Positions 1 through 7,594 of a stretch of 11,541 bases of DNA are shown here, one piece after another. The DNA is taken from contig JAEWHZ010000313.1 in NCBI GenBank assembly GCA_023387585.1, forward strand, positions 1-11,541, read 5' to 3'. Under the pieces are notes generated by a model, which worked only from the letters and a program-made list of their open reading frames with translations, searched no databases and was not told where the DNA came from. Each line of letters opens with the position of its first letter. The stretch's first letter is position 1. The stretch comes from Pseudomonadota bacterium. GTDB lineage: Bacteria; Pseudomonadota; Alphaproteobacteria; Rhizobiales; Devosiaceae. A program made the position numbers and the translations under genes.

Positions 1-40
1 CCGCTTTCATTGTTTCGTCCCGGTTTGCGGGGTAGAGCTT

Positions 41-99
41 TTTGAATTGTCGCGTTTCCGAACCGGAAAACCGCTTCGCACTTTTCCTGGAAACGCTTT
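41..99. repeat. Palindromic intergenic repeat, copy 1
   Basis: A nested palindrome. The outer arms are GCGTTTCC (52-59) and GGAAACGC (89-96); the inner arms are GGAAAA (65-70) and TTTTCC (82-87) around a CTTCG-containing loop. The left flank and arm (41-64) match copy 2 (437-460) at 23 of 24 bases, and the right tail CTGGAAACGCTTT is identical in both. A second right-half unit, GGAAACGCTCT, follows immediately at 100-110. The inner segment resembles the AAAACCGCTTCGCACTTTT intergenic elements that recur in Hyphomicrobiales genomes. That resemblance is from memory and was not searched. Confidence 0.75.
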
Positions 100-112
100 G
101 GAAACGCTCTGA

Positions 113-411
113 CCAGGCGATTGAACGCAAGGAACGGCGGCTTGTAAAGCCGAGGCGTTCGCGAAGGCATGACGGCATGACGCGCCCCTGCCCCCGGCGC
201 ATGGCTGGCCTGTACCGGCTCGGTCTCGCAAAGGCACCGACGCACCCCTATCTCAGGCGCATCGGAGTTCCCGCGCGAGCGGAGCGTCCTGAGCGTCTCC
301 CTCCGGCTGCCCGGGTCGCGGCGCGCAAACGCGACGCTTCCCCAGGCGGCCGATCAGGACCCCATCGCGCGGTAAAGGCCCGGATGCCGGAAACGGCGTC
401 CGGGCCTTTTT
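113..411 (+). other. Non-coding structured stretch; possible small RNA
   Basis: I see no convincing protein gene here. The frame that stays open runs straight through the flanking repeats and gives an Arg/Pro-rich low-complexity translation with no recognisable domain. A compound hairpin lies at 132-160: GAACG/CGTTC outside, and a perfect CGGCTT-GTA-AAGCCG inside at 138-152. The stretch ends in a strong terminator at 374-411. The stretch could be an uncharacterised small RNA ending at the terminator, or the tail of a transcript starting left of the window. I found no tRNA T-loop and no tmRNA, SRP RNA or RNase P signature. A weak TTGAAC (121-126) with TGTAAA (143-148) could be a promoter but is not persuasive. 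Confidence 0.3.
374..411 (+). terminator. Strong intrinsic terminator with GAAA tetraloop
   Basis: A 16-bp stem pairs 374-389 with 394-409, with one T-G wobble at 385/398. It is closed by a GAAA (GNRA-type) loop at 390-393 and followed by a short T run (407-411). The lower stem AAAGGCCCGG/CCGGGCCTTT is typical of plus-strand rho-independent terminators. On the minus strand only three T residues follow, so it is probably one-directional. No protein gene inside the window feeds into it. Confidence 0.8.
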
Positions 412-436
412 CCGTTTGCTGGAAACACTCTAAGTC

Positions 437-496
437 TTTGATTTGTCGCGTTTCCGAACCGCAAAAGTGGTAGCCACTTTTGCTGGAAACGCTTTA
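437..496. repeat. Palindromic intergenic repeat, copy 2
   Basis: The inner arms form a perfect 10-bp palindrome: GCAAAAGTGG (461-470), loop TAG, CCACTTTTGC (474-483). The outer arms are GCGTTTCC (448-455) and GGAAACGC (485-492). The tail CTTTA runs into the TAA stop codon of the minus-strand DUF218 gene (494-496), so the repeat abuts the end of that gene. A partial right-half unit (TGCTGGAAACACTCTA, 418-432, one base different from the full unit in the core) lies just to its left. The transcript would fold into a long cruciform-like hairpin. Confidence 0.8.
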
Positions 497-1288
497 GGGA
501 CCGGGAAACACCTCGTCGATGCGGCCGGTGGCGCGATAGGCGGCGAGGCCGATCCATTCGCGCAGCGCCATGGCGGCAAGGAAGGCATTGGCATGCGGCT
601 GGAAGGGGTCGATGACGGCGTCGAGCCGGCCGGGCGTGCGGTGGTCGACCGGCCAGGGCAGGATGTCGAGGCCGGTGCGCCGGAACAGGCCGACCGAGCG
701 CGGCATGTGATAGGCCGAGGTCACCAAGAGCCAGGGGCCCTCGGCTTCGCGGCCGGCGAGCAGGGCTTCGGTCTCGGCGGCGTTCTCGGCCGTGTTGCGC
801 GAGCGCGATTCGGTGAGCAACCGGGCGGGATCGAGCCCGAGATCGGCCAGCAATCGCGCCCCCGCGACGCCGTCGCCCTCCCCTACCCCGTCGAGATCGC
901 CGACCCCGCCCGAGATGACCACCGGGGCGTCGGGATAGAGGCGGGCGAGGCGCATGGCCTCGGTGTAGCGGTCGCCGGCATCGTTGAGGTCGTAGCGCCC
1001 GGTGGCGCCGGAGGTTCGGGCATTGAGCCCGCCGCCGAGCACGATGATGCCGGCGATGCGCTCGGGCGGGGCGGGAACGGGAAAGCGGGTCTCGAGCGGG
1101 GCCAGCGCAAAGGCGCCGATCGTGGTGAAGCTCGTGACCGACAGGATCAGCCCCGACAGCACCGCGCCGGCCAGCGCCAGCCGCCGGAACCGCAGGATGC
1201 GCAGGAGGCCGGCCAGCGCCAGCACGACGATGCCGAGGGCGAGCGGATCGAACACCAGCCAGAATATCTTGGAGAGGATGTAGAACAC
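494..1288 (-). CDS. DUF218 / YdcF-like membrane-anchored protein
   Basis: Protein of 264 residues of the DUF218 (YdcF/SanA/ElyC-like) family. The N-terminus has two hydrophobic segments (about 9-30 and 38-62), so it should be anchored in the inner membrane. The DUF218 domain follows from about 78. Family hallmarks visible are IIVLGGG (81-87), a helix with EAMRLARLYPDAPVVISGG (110-128), ESRSRNTAENAAE (160-172), and LLVTSAYHMPRS (187-198). Family members have been linked to cell-envelope metabolism, but the substrate is generally unknown. I chose the GTG at 1288, preceded by GAGG on the minus strand. An ATG 24 codons upstream (1360) would add a non-hydrophobic tail and run across the promoter of the divergent PRC-barrel gene. 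Confident of the family, less so of the start. Confidence 0.85.
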   Translation of the reverse strand: MFYILSKIFWLVFDPLALGIVVLALAGLLRILRFRRLALAGAVLSGLILSVTSFTTIGAFALAPLETRFPVPAPPERIAGIIVLGGGLNARTSGATGRYDLNDAGDRYTEAMRLARLYPDAPVVISGGVGDLDGVGEGDGVAGARLLADLGLDPARLLTESRSRNTAENAAETEALLAGREAEGPWLLVTSAYHMPRSVGLFRRTGLDILPWPVDHRTPGRLDAVIDPFQPHANAFLAAMALREWIGLAAYRATGRIDEVFPGP

Positions 1289-1319
1289 GGGACCTCGCAG
1301 GATGTGATCGCAGCGTGAT

Positions 1320-1344
1320 GGAACCGCCGCCGGGCATGCGGGTT
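1320..1344 (+). promoter_or_regulatory. Putative EcfG-type general stress promoter
   Basis: GGAAC (1320-1324), a 16-base spacer, then GGTT (1341-1344). This differs at one base from the alphaproteobacterial EcfG consensus GGAAC-N16/17-CGTT. It would place the transcription start near 1351, about 27 bases before the PRC-barrel ATG. PRC-barrel genes are common members of the PhyR-NepR-EcfG general stress regulon in this class, which supports the reading. It rests on one motif match. Confidence 0.45.
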
Positions 1345-1377
1345 GGTTTGCCACACACAAACTGCAGGAGAGATTTC

Positions 1378-1767
1378 ATGGCTTATGACGATCTTCGCGC
1401 CCAGGACGCCAACGTCAAGGAGACGCATGACCTGATCGCTTCCGACAAGGTCGAAGGCACCAAGGTCTATGACCGCGACGGACGCCATATCGGCTCCATC
1501 GAGCGGATCCTGGTCGAGAAGCGCTCGGGCAAGGTGTCGTATGCCGTGCTCAGCTTCGGGGGTTTTCTCGGGATCGGCGACGACCATTATCCGCTGCCCT
1601 GGAGCAAGCTGGAATACGACACCCAACTGGGCGGCTATCGCGTCGATCTGAGCAAGGAGCAGGTGGAAGGCGCCCCGCGCTACGCCCGCGACGAGGAGTT
1701 CGACTATACCGCCGACAACGGCCGTCGCGTCTACGACTATTACGGCGTTCCGCCCTACTGGATCTGA
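1378..1767 (+). CDS. PRC-barrel domain protein
   Basis: Protein of 129 residues. A PRC-barrel domain covers about 17-97, seen in GTKVYDRDGRHIGSIERILV (27-46), the strand pair around KVSYAVLSFGGFLGIGDDHY (52-71) and PLPWSKLEYD (72-81). The C-terminal tail RVYDYYGVPPYW is aromatic and common in stand-alone rhizobial versions. The family includes the barrel of the photosynthetic reaction-centre H subunit and the RimM C-terminal domain. Free-standing alphaproteobacterial copies are usually soluble and stress-induced, with no defined biochemical role. The start is the ATG preceded by AGGAGAG seven bases upstream. It is monocistronic, bounded by an EcfG-like promoter and a terminator. It has no visible link to the sugar locus downstream. 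Confidence 0.9.
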   Translation: MAYDDLRAQDANVKETHDLIASDKVEGTKVYDRDGRHIGSIERILVEKRSGKVSYAVLSFGGFLGIGDDHYPLPWSKLEYDTQLGGYRVDLSKEQVEGAPRYARDEEFDYTADNGRRVYDYYGVPPYWI

Positions 1768-1810
1768 ACGGAGCTTTTCAAAAGAGCGATTTCAATCACG
1801 CAATAATTTG

Positions 1811-1840
1811 GCCGGTGCCCCTCGGGCACCGGCTTTTTTT
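1811..1840 (+). terminator. Intrinsic terminator of the PRC-barrel gene
   Basis: A perfect 10-bp stem GCCGGTGCCC (1811-1820) and GGGCACCGGC (1824-1833) with a CTC loop, followed by seven T (1834-1840). It sits 43 bases past the PRC-barrel stop. It also lies downstream of the minus-strand ABC operon, but in that direction the stem is followed by CAAATTATTG rather than a T run, so it would work poorly there. Confidence 0.92.
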
Positions 1841-1858
1841 CGTGAGCGCTTAAAGTAT

Positions 1859-2923
<1,065 letters not shown>

Positions 2924-2934
2924 GCAAAGCTCCT

Positions 2935-3324
2935 TCAGGCGACGCCGTCGCCGCCCGTCTCGAGGTCGACGGCGCGGCGCTCGCCGGACGAGAAGATGAT
3001 GAGCGCGAACAGCGGCTCGGCGCTGGTGCAGCGCGCCCAGTGCGGCACGTCACGCGGGATGCGGATGAGGTCGCCGGCCTCGAGCGTCACCATCTCGTCG
3101 CCCAGCTTGTGCTCGCACGAGCCGGAGACGACGTAGAGGATCTCCTCGCAGTTCGGATGGGCGTGCAGCGGGTTGCGCTGGCCGGGCTCGATGCGGCAGG
3201 TGCCGAAGGTCATCTCGGTGTCCGGCGTCGCATCGCCGGTGACCTTCCAGTTCAACTCGCCCCAGTCGGTGGGCACGCGGCGGCCGCCATCTGCGGCTCT
3301 GGTTACATAGGATTCGATAGACAT
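2935..3324 (-). CDS. Small single-domain cupin protein
   Basis: Protein of 129 residues with one cupin barrel. Cupin motif 1 is intact, G(X)5HXH(X)4E(X)6G, from Gly48 to Gly68, with His54, His56 and Glu61. Motif 2, GDLIRIPRDVPHW (84-96), supplies His95. These four residues are the normal set for binding one divalent metal, so it may be an active enzyme such as a sugar isomerase or epimerase, or a ligand-sensing protein; the fold does not decide which. It lies between the oxidoreductase (19-base gap) and the ATPase (11-base gap), so it is co-transcribed and probably acts on the imported sugar or its oxidised product. The start ATG has AAGGG four bases upstream. A stronger AAGGAGG overlapping the previous stop is too distant to be the main site. 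Confidence 0.9.
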   Translation of the reverse strand: MSIESYVTRAADGGRRVPTDWGELNWKVTGDATPDTEMTFGTCRIEPGQRNPLHAHPNCEEILYVVSGSCEHKLGDEMVTLEAGDLIRIPRDVPHWARCTSAEPLFALIIFSSGERRAVDLETGGDGVA

Positions 3325-3343
3325 TGTGCCCTTGCGGCCTCCT

Positions 3344-4435
3344 TCAGAAATCGACCGACACGCCCGGTTCGGCGGTGCGGTAGAACTCGAACAGCTTCAT
3401 GATCTGGTGCGCGGCCTCGAGCGTGCCCTTGGTGATCGCCCGCCCTTCGAGGACGCTCTCGCTGAAATGCAGGATCTCCGGCACGTAGCCGAGCGTGAAC
3501 AGGTTGTTGTTGTAGAGCTGGCCGAGCGAGAATTCCGGCTCGTAGAGCAGCGGAGCGCTGTCCTCGGGCTGGATGAAGCTGGCGGCGCGGCCATAGGTCG
3601 GCATCTTCGCCGGCCGGTAATGCACCAGCCGGTTGCCGTTCTCGACCACGGCATTGCTGCCCTGGCCGATGACCTCGACGCGCTCGAGCGGGCTGGAGCC
3701 GGACCCGCCGGACGACAGGTGCAACTGGCCGACGGCGCCGGACCTGAAGCGGAAGGTGGCGACGCTGGCGCCTGCCTTCGGCTCCCACTCATAGCTGGCG
3801 CGGGCGATGTCGCCGGCGAGGTATCCCAGAATGGCGCCGGGGTGATAGATGTGGTCGAGAAAGCTGCGCATCTTGACGAGGTCGGCGCGATCGGCGGGCG
3901 CCGGCAGGTTCTGCGGATAGCGCACCGAGATCGAGGTCAGAGCGCCGAAATCGGGGGATTCGACGATGTCCTTGAGCTTTTCGATGGCGGGGAAGAAGGT
4001 CTTCTTGAGCCCGGTCATCACCTGCTTGCCGGTCTCGCGGCTCGCGGCTTGCAGCGCCTCGATCTCCTCGATGCTGGCGGCGGTCGGCTTTTCCATCCAC
4101 ACATGGGCGCCGGCGCGCAGGGCGTCGAGCGCCAGCGCGGTCGCCTGCACGTGCCCGTCGGGGGTGTAGGAGGTGACGATGAACACCACTTCCGGCTTTT
4201 CCGCCTCGAGCATGGCGCGATGGTCGTTGTAGGTGCGCTCGGCGCCGAACATGCGGGCGACGCCCCGGGCGCGCTTCTCGTCGAGATCGCACAGCGCGAC
4301 GAGATCGACCGGCGCGTAGCGGAAGGCGGGATAGACGTTGCGATAGGCATGCCCGCCCGCGCCGATGAAGCAGGCCTTGAGCTTGCGCTCATATTCGAAG
4401 TTGTAGAGCAGGTCGCGTTGGACGTGGTGGGACAT
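3344..4435 (-). CDS. Gfo/Idh/MocA family oxidoreductase
   Basis: Protein of 363 residues, a cytoplasmic NAD(P)-dependent dehydrogenase of the Gfo/Idh/MocA family, which typically oxidises or reduces sugars and inositols. The dinucleotide-binding Rossmann start CFIGAGGHA (22-30) lies after an N-terminal extension of about 20 residues. An acidic residue, Asp50, ends beta-2 (LVALCDLD), which usually favours NAD over NADP. The family EKP motif is at 115-117 (VWMEKPTA), carrying the catalytic Lys116. A second-domain motif, SFLDHIYHPGAI, probably supplies the active-site Asp/His pair. The start ATG lies two bases after the stop of the permease gene, with AAAGG about eight bases upstream, so translation is likely coupled. 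The same frame stays open far upstream over the permease gene, but that part is antisense noise. Exact substrate unknown. Confidence 0.93.
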   Translation of the reverse strand: MSHHVQRDLLYNFEYERKLKACFIGAGGHAYRNVYPAFRYAPVDLVALCDLDEKRARGVARMFGAERTYNDHRAMLEAEKPEVVFIVTSYTPDGHVQATALALDALRAGAHVWMEKPTAASIEEIEALQAASRETGKQVMTGLKKTFFPAIEKLKDIVESPDFGALTSISVRYPQNLPAPADRADLVKMRSFLDHIYHPGAILGYLAGDIARASYEWEPKAGASVATFRFRSGAVGQLHLSSGGSGSSPLERVEVIGQGSNAVVENGNRLVHYRPAKMPTYGRAASFIQPEDSAPLLYEPEFSLGQLYNNNLFTLGYVPEILHFSESVLEGRAITKGTLEAAHQIMKLFEFYRTAEPGVSVDF

Positions 4436-4437
4436 GG

Positions 4438-5262
4438 TCAGCCTTTCAGAGCGCCTTGCGTGAGGCCTTCGGTGAAGCGCCTCTGCATGAGGATGAAGAG
4501 AACGATGACGGGCAGGAAGGTGATGACGGTTCCCGAGAACACCAGCCGGTACTGGGTGGTGTAGGTCGAGGCGAAGCGCACCAGCCCGAGCGGCAGGGTC
4601 TGCACGTCGGGGCTGATCAGCACCACCAGCGGCAGGAAGAAGTCGTTCCAGGTGGACAGGGCCGAGATGATGACCAGCGCCTGCACGGCGGGCGTCGAGA
4701 TGGGCAGGAACACCTTCCACAGGATCTGGAAATGATTGGCGCCGTCGATCTTGGCGGCCTCGGTCAGCTCGTTGGGCACGCCGAGGAAGAAGGAGCGCAT
4801 CAAAAAGATGCCGAAGGGGATGCCGTTCGACACCTGGGCCAGGACGATGCCGGCCAGCGTGTTGATCAGCCCGAGCCCCTGCAAGAGCTGGTAGAGCGGG
4901 ATGATAATGGCCTGCACCGGGATGGTGAGCCCGAAGATGAAGGCGAAGAACACCCATTCGCGGCCGGGAAAACGGATCTTGGCCAGCGCGTAGCCGGCGG
5001 GCACGCAGGTGACGAGCATCAGCAGCACGACGAGGGCGCAGTTCATCAGGCTGTTGCCGATGAGGGTGCTGAAGCTGCCGATGTTCCAGGCATCGACGTA
5101 GTTCTGCCACATCAGGTTCTGCGGCAGGGAGAACGGCTCGCCGGCGCCGATCTCGGGCTCGGTCTTAAGGCTCGACAGGATGAGCCAGACGAAGGGCCCG
5201 AGGATGACGAGGGTCGCCGGCCCCAAAGCGGCGAGAATGCGGAGATCGCGAAGCCAGCTCAT
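4438..5262 (-). CDS. Carbohydrate ABC transporter permease, MalG type
   Basis: Protein of 274 residues, the inner-membrane partner of the MalF-type permease. It has six likely membrane segments (about 9-31, 70-95, 103-125, 136-160, 190-210 and 240-260). The cytoplasmic EAA loop that docks on the ATPase is intact: EAAKIDGANHFQILWKVFLP, starting at Glu168. The C-terminus RRFTEGLTQGALKG is the standard ending of CUT1 MalG-type permeases. I took the ATG at 5262 because it overlaps the upstream permease stop as ATGA and has a GAGGGGAAG ribosome site. A start 24 codons earlier would add an implausible His-rich tail that lies inside the preceding gene. Confidence 0.96.
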   Translation of the reverse strand: MSWLRDLRILAALGPATLVILGPFVWLILSSLKTEPEIGAGEPFSLPQNLMWQNYVDAWNIGSFSTLIGNSLMNCALVVLLMLVTCVPAGYALAKIRFPGREWVFFAFIFGLTIPVQAIIIPLYQLLQGLGLINTLAGIVLAQVSNGIPFGIFLMRSFFLGVPNELTEAAKIDGANHFQILWKVFLPISTPAVQALVIISALSTWNDFFLPLVVLISPDVQTLPLGLVRFASTYTTQYRLVFSGTVITFLPVIVLFILMQRRFTEGLTQGALKG

Positions 5263-6206
5263 GCTCTTCCCCTCGCGCGCCAGCGGTTGAAGGTGACGGT
5301 GATGGTGATGGCCAGAATGCTCATCATGATGCACAGCACCGCCGCGAGCCCGTGATCCTGGGCCGAGAAGGCGAGCCGGTAGATATAGGTCGTGATGATC
5401 TCGGAGGCGTAGAACGGGCCGCCATTGGTCATGACGAAGACGGTGGCGAAACCCTTGAGCCCGTTGATCAGCGACAGCGAGATCACGAAGGTCATGACGT
5501 CGCGCAGGCCCGGCAGGGTGACGTGGACGAGCTTCTGCCAGGCGGTGGCGCCGTCGACATCGGCGGCGTCATAGAGGCTGTGGTCGATGTTCTGCAGCCC
5601 GGCGATGAACAGCAGCATGTAGAGCCCGAACCCCTGCCAGGAGCTGGCGACGTTGACCGAGAACAGCACCAGCCAGGGCTCGGAGAGCCAGCCGCGGATC
5701 CAGCCGCCGAGCCCGAGCTCGGTCAGGGTGGTGTTCAGCAGGCCATAGAAGGGGTCGTAGATATTGGCCCAGATGACGCCGACCACGGCGAGCGAGACCA
5801 GGTGCGGCAGGAACAGCGCCGTGCGAAAGAAGACGCGGGCGCGGGAGAGGCCGGAGATGGCGAGCGCCAGCACCAGCCCGAGGCCGCCGGCCAGAACCAC
5901 GTGATAGAGCAGCCACAGGAAGGTGCGCACCAGGCTCTGCCACACGATGGGGTCCTGCGCGGCGCGCACGTAATTGTCGAAGCCGACGAAATCGGCGCTG
6001 GTGTTGTAGCCGCCGGAATTGGTGAAGCTGATCCACACGGTGGCGAGGATCGGCAGCAGGGAGAAGACGGCATAGAGCAGGATGGCGGGTGCCAGCAGGG
6101 CGAAGGCCGTGCCGCCGCTGTCCTGCGATCCGTCGCGGTGGGGGCCGGAGGCGGCGCGGGCGGGAGTTACGCCCGCGCGCCCCTTGGCGGCCATGTCTTC
6201 AGCCAT
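5259..6206 (-). CDS. Sugar ABC transporter permease, MalF/UgpA type
   Basis: Protein of 315 residues from the chosen ATG. A hydrophilic N-terminal tail of about 30 residues precedes the first membrane segment (34-61), with others at about 93-118, 128-150, 180-203, 237-258 and 285-305. The EAA loop reads DAADVDGATAWQKLVHVTLP from Asp213, with Asp instead of Glu at the first position, which is common in MalF-type subunits. Together with the MalG-type subunit it forms the transmembrane channel. The start is uncertain: no good ribosome site precedes the ATG at 6206, the next ATG is at 6194, and a GTG at 6251 would leave only 19 bases after the binding-protein stop. Its stop overlaps the next gene by four bases. 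Confidence 0.93.
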   Translation of the reverse strand: MAEDMAAKGRAGVTPARAASGPHRDGSQDSGGTAFALLAPAILLYAVFSLLPILATVWISFTNSGGYNTSADFVGFDNYVRAAQDPIVWQSLVRTFLWLLYHVVLAGGLGLVLALAISGLSRARVFFRTALFLPHLVSLAVVGVIWANIYDPFYGLLNTTLTELGLGGWIRGWLSEPWLVLFSVNVASSWQGFGLYMLLFIAGLQNIDHSLYDAADVDGATAWQKLVHVTLPGLRDVMTFVISLSLINGLKGFATVFVMTNGGPFYASEIITTYIYRLAFSAQDHGLAAVLCIMMSILAITITVTFNRWRARGRA

Positions 6207-6270
6207 TGTCGGGAGGTCCAGTGTTTGAATGACGAGGCCGCTGCGCCCCACAGGGCGGTCAGTCGCCGGG

Positions 6271-7524
6271 TCAGTTCCCCATGCGTGCGTCGATCTGGGC
6301 CATGCCGTCCTCGGCCGACACCTGCCCGCCGATCAGGCCGCCGATCACCTGGTAATAGGTGTCGAGGGCGCCGCCGGGGATGTGGACGGAGGGGTTGTAG
6401 CCCACGCCCTCGGCCGCCGCCGCGAAGACCTCGGTCATCACCGGAACCACGGGCTGCACGCCCGGCAGGTCGCGCGACATGATCTGGTTGCCGGTGGCGT
6501 GCTCGGCGCGCAGCATCATGATCTCGTCGGACAGCATGTGGTCGATCCAGGCAAAGGCCAGCTCGGGCTCGTCGCTGGAGGTGGGCACGAACCACGACCA
6601 GCCGACGCCTCCCGTGGCCCGCGAGCCATCGGCAAGATCGCTGGGGATGGGGGCATAGCCGAGGTTTTCGACATCATAGCCGTTCTGGCGCACATTGCCG
6701 ATGAACCACGGACCGCCGATGAAGACGCCGGCGCGCTTGTTGACCCACAGCCGGATGGCGGCATCCTGGTCGAGCCCGACCATCTGCTGGCTGATATGGC
6801 CGGCCGCGACGGAATCGATGATGTTCTGGGCGCCCTGCACCACGGCAGGATCGGTCCAGGGCGTCTCGCCGCGCATCACCTGGCCCATAACCTCTGAGCC
6901 GGCGGCGGCCTGCATGTAATTGCCGAACAGATGCCCGCCATTGCAGCAGCCGCGCACGCCGACGGCGATCGGCTCCATGCCTTCGGCGCGGATGGCGTCG
7001 AGCGTCGCGGTGAAGTCGGACCAGCCGCCGTCGAGCGACCAGCCTTTTTCCTCGAACAGGTCCTTGTGGTACCACAGCGCGATAGCGTCGACCCCATCCG
7101 GCACCTCGTAGAGCTCGCCGTCGAACTGGGTCAGGAGCTGGTCATAGAGCCAGGGATAGAGCTGCTGGTCCCAGCCGAACTCGGCATATTGCTCGGAGAG
7201 CGGGCGCACGAGGCCGGCGCTGGCGACGATGCTGACGCGGCCGATGCCGGAATTGGTCAACAGCACGTCCGGGCCGGCATTGGACTGGATGGCGGCCTGC
7301 ACGGCGCCGTTGGAGATGTTGCCGGTCGGCTGCATGTATTCGACCGTCACGCCCTCATGCTTGGCTTCGAAGCGGGCGGCGATGTCGGCCCACAATTCGC
7401 CGACCAGCGGATCGGCCTGGGATTCGGAACCCCATACGGTGAGGGTCTGGGCGGAAGCCGCGGGGATGAAGGCGGCGCTGGTCAACAGACCGAGCGCCAG
7501 GGCGAGTGCTGAAGTCCTGATCAT
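6271..7524 (-). CDS. Extracellular sugar-binding protein of the ABC transporter
   Basis: Protein of 417 residues of the family 1 solute-binding proteins (CUT1 class). A Sec signal peptide is clear: MIRTS, a hydrophobic core to about 20, and a signal peptidase I site at ASA|Q (25/26). There is no lipobox Cys, so it should be free in the periplasm. The mature protein begins with a strand typical of the family (QTLTVWGSES), and hallmark text YEVPDGVDAIALWYHKDLFE lies at 139-158. A vicinal Cys pair is present at 193-194 in RGCCNGG. The start ATG follows AGGAG with a six-base spacer. It lies 70 bases after the regulator gene and likely determines which sugar is imported. The sequence alone does not reveal the ligand. 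Confidence 0.96.
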   Translation of the reverse strand: MIRTSALALALGLLTSAAFIPAASAQTLTVWGSESQADPLVGELWADIAARFEAKHEGVTVEYMQPTGNISNGAVQAAIQSNAGPDVLLTNSGIGRVSIVASAGLVRPLSEQYAEFGWDQQLYPWLYDQLLTQFDGELYEVPDGVDAIALWYHKDLFEEKGWSLDGGWSDFTATLDAIRAEGMEPIAVGVRGCCNGGHLFGNYMQAAAGSEVMGQVMRGETPWTDPAVVQGAQNIIDSVAAGHISQQMVGLDQDAAIRLWVNKRAGVFIGGPWFIGNVRQNGYDVENLGYAPIPSDLADGSRATGGVGWSWFVPTSSDEPELAFAWIDHMLSDEIMMLRAEHATGNQIMSRDLPGVQPVVPVMTEVFAAAAEGVGYNPSVHIPGGALDTYYQVIGGLIGGQVSAEDGMAQIDARMGN

Positions 7525-7594
7525 ATGTTTCTCCTCTGAGCGTGCCGGTTCTGCCGGCTTCTTCTTGCGTGTCGCGGCTCGCGGCCGCCGTCTT

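Noticed and set aside
42..473. Possible 143-codon plus-strand gene
   Set aside because: It begins and ends inside the two palindromic repeats, crosses the terminator hairpin and translates to Arg/Pro-rich low complexity.
3326..4564. Plus-strand open frame opposite the oxidoreductase
   Set aside because: The minus strand encodes a complete Gfo/Idh/MocA protein with GAGGHA and EKP motifs; the plus frame shows nothing recognisable.
4436..5110. N-terminal extension of the oxidoreductase over the permease gene
   Set aside because: The extra part is an out-of-frame reading of a clear permease; the ATG at 4435 has a ribosome site and proper spacing.
5263..5334. His-rich N-terminal extension of the MalG-type permease
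   Set aside because: It lies within the preceding permease gene, while the ATGA-overlap start gives a normal-length protein.
7544..7558. Hairpin GCCGG/CCGGC between the regulator and binding-protein genes as a terminator or attenuator
   Set aside because: The stem is only five base pairs and no T run follows in the minus direction, so the two genes are more likely co-transcribed.
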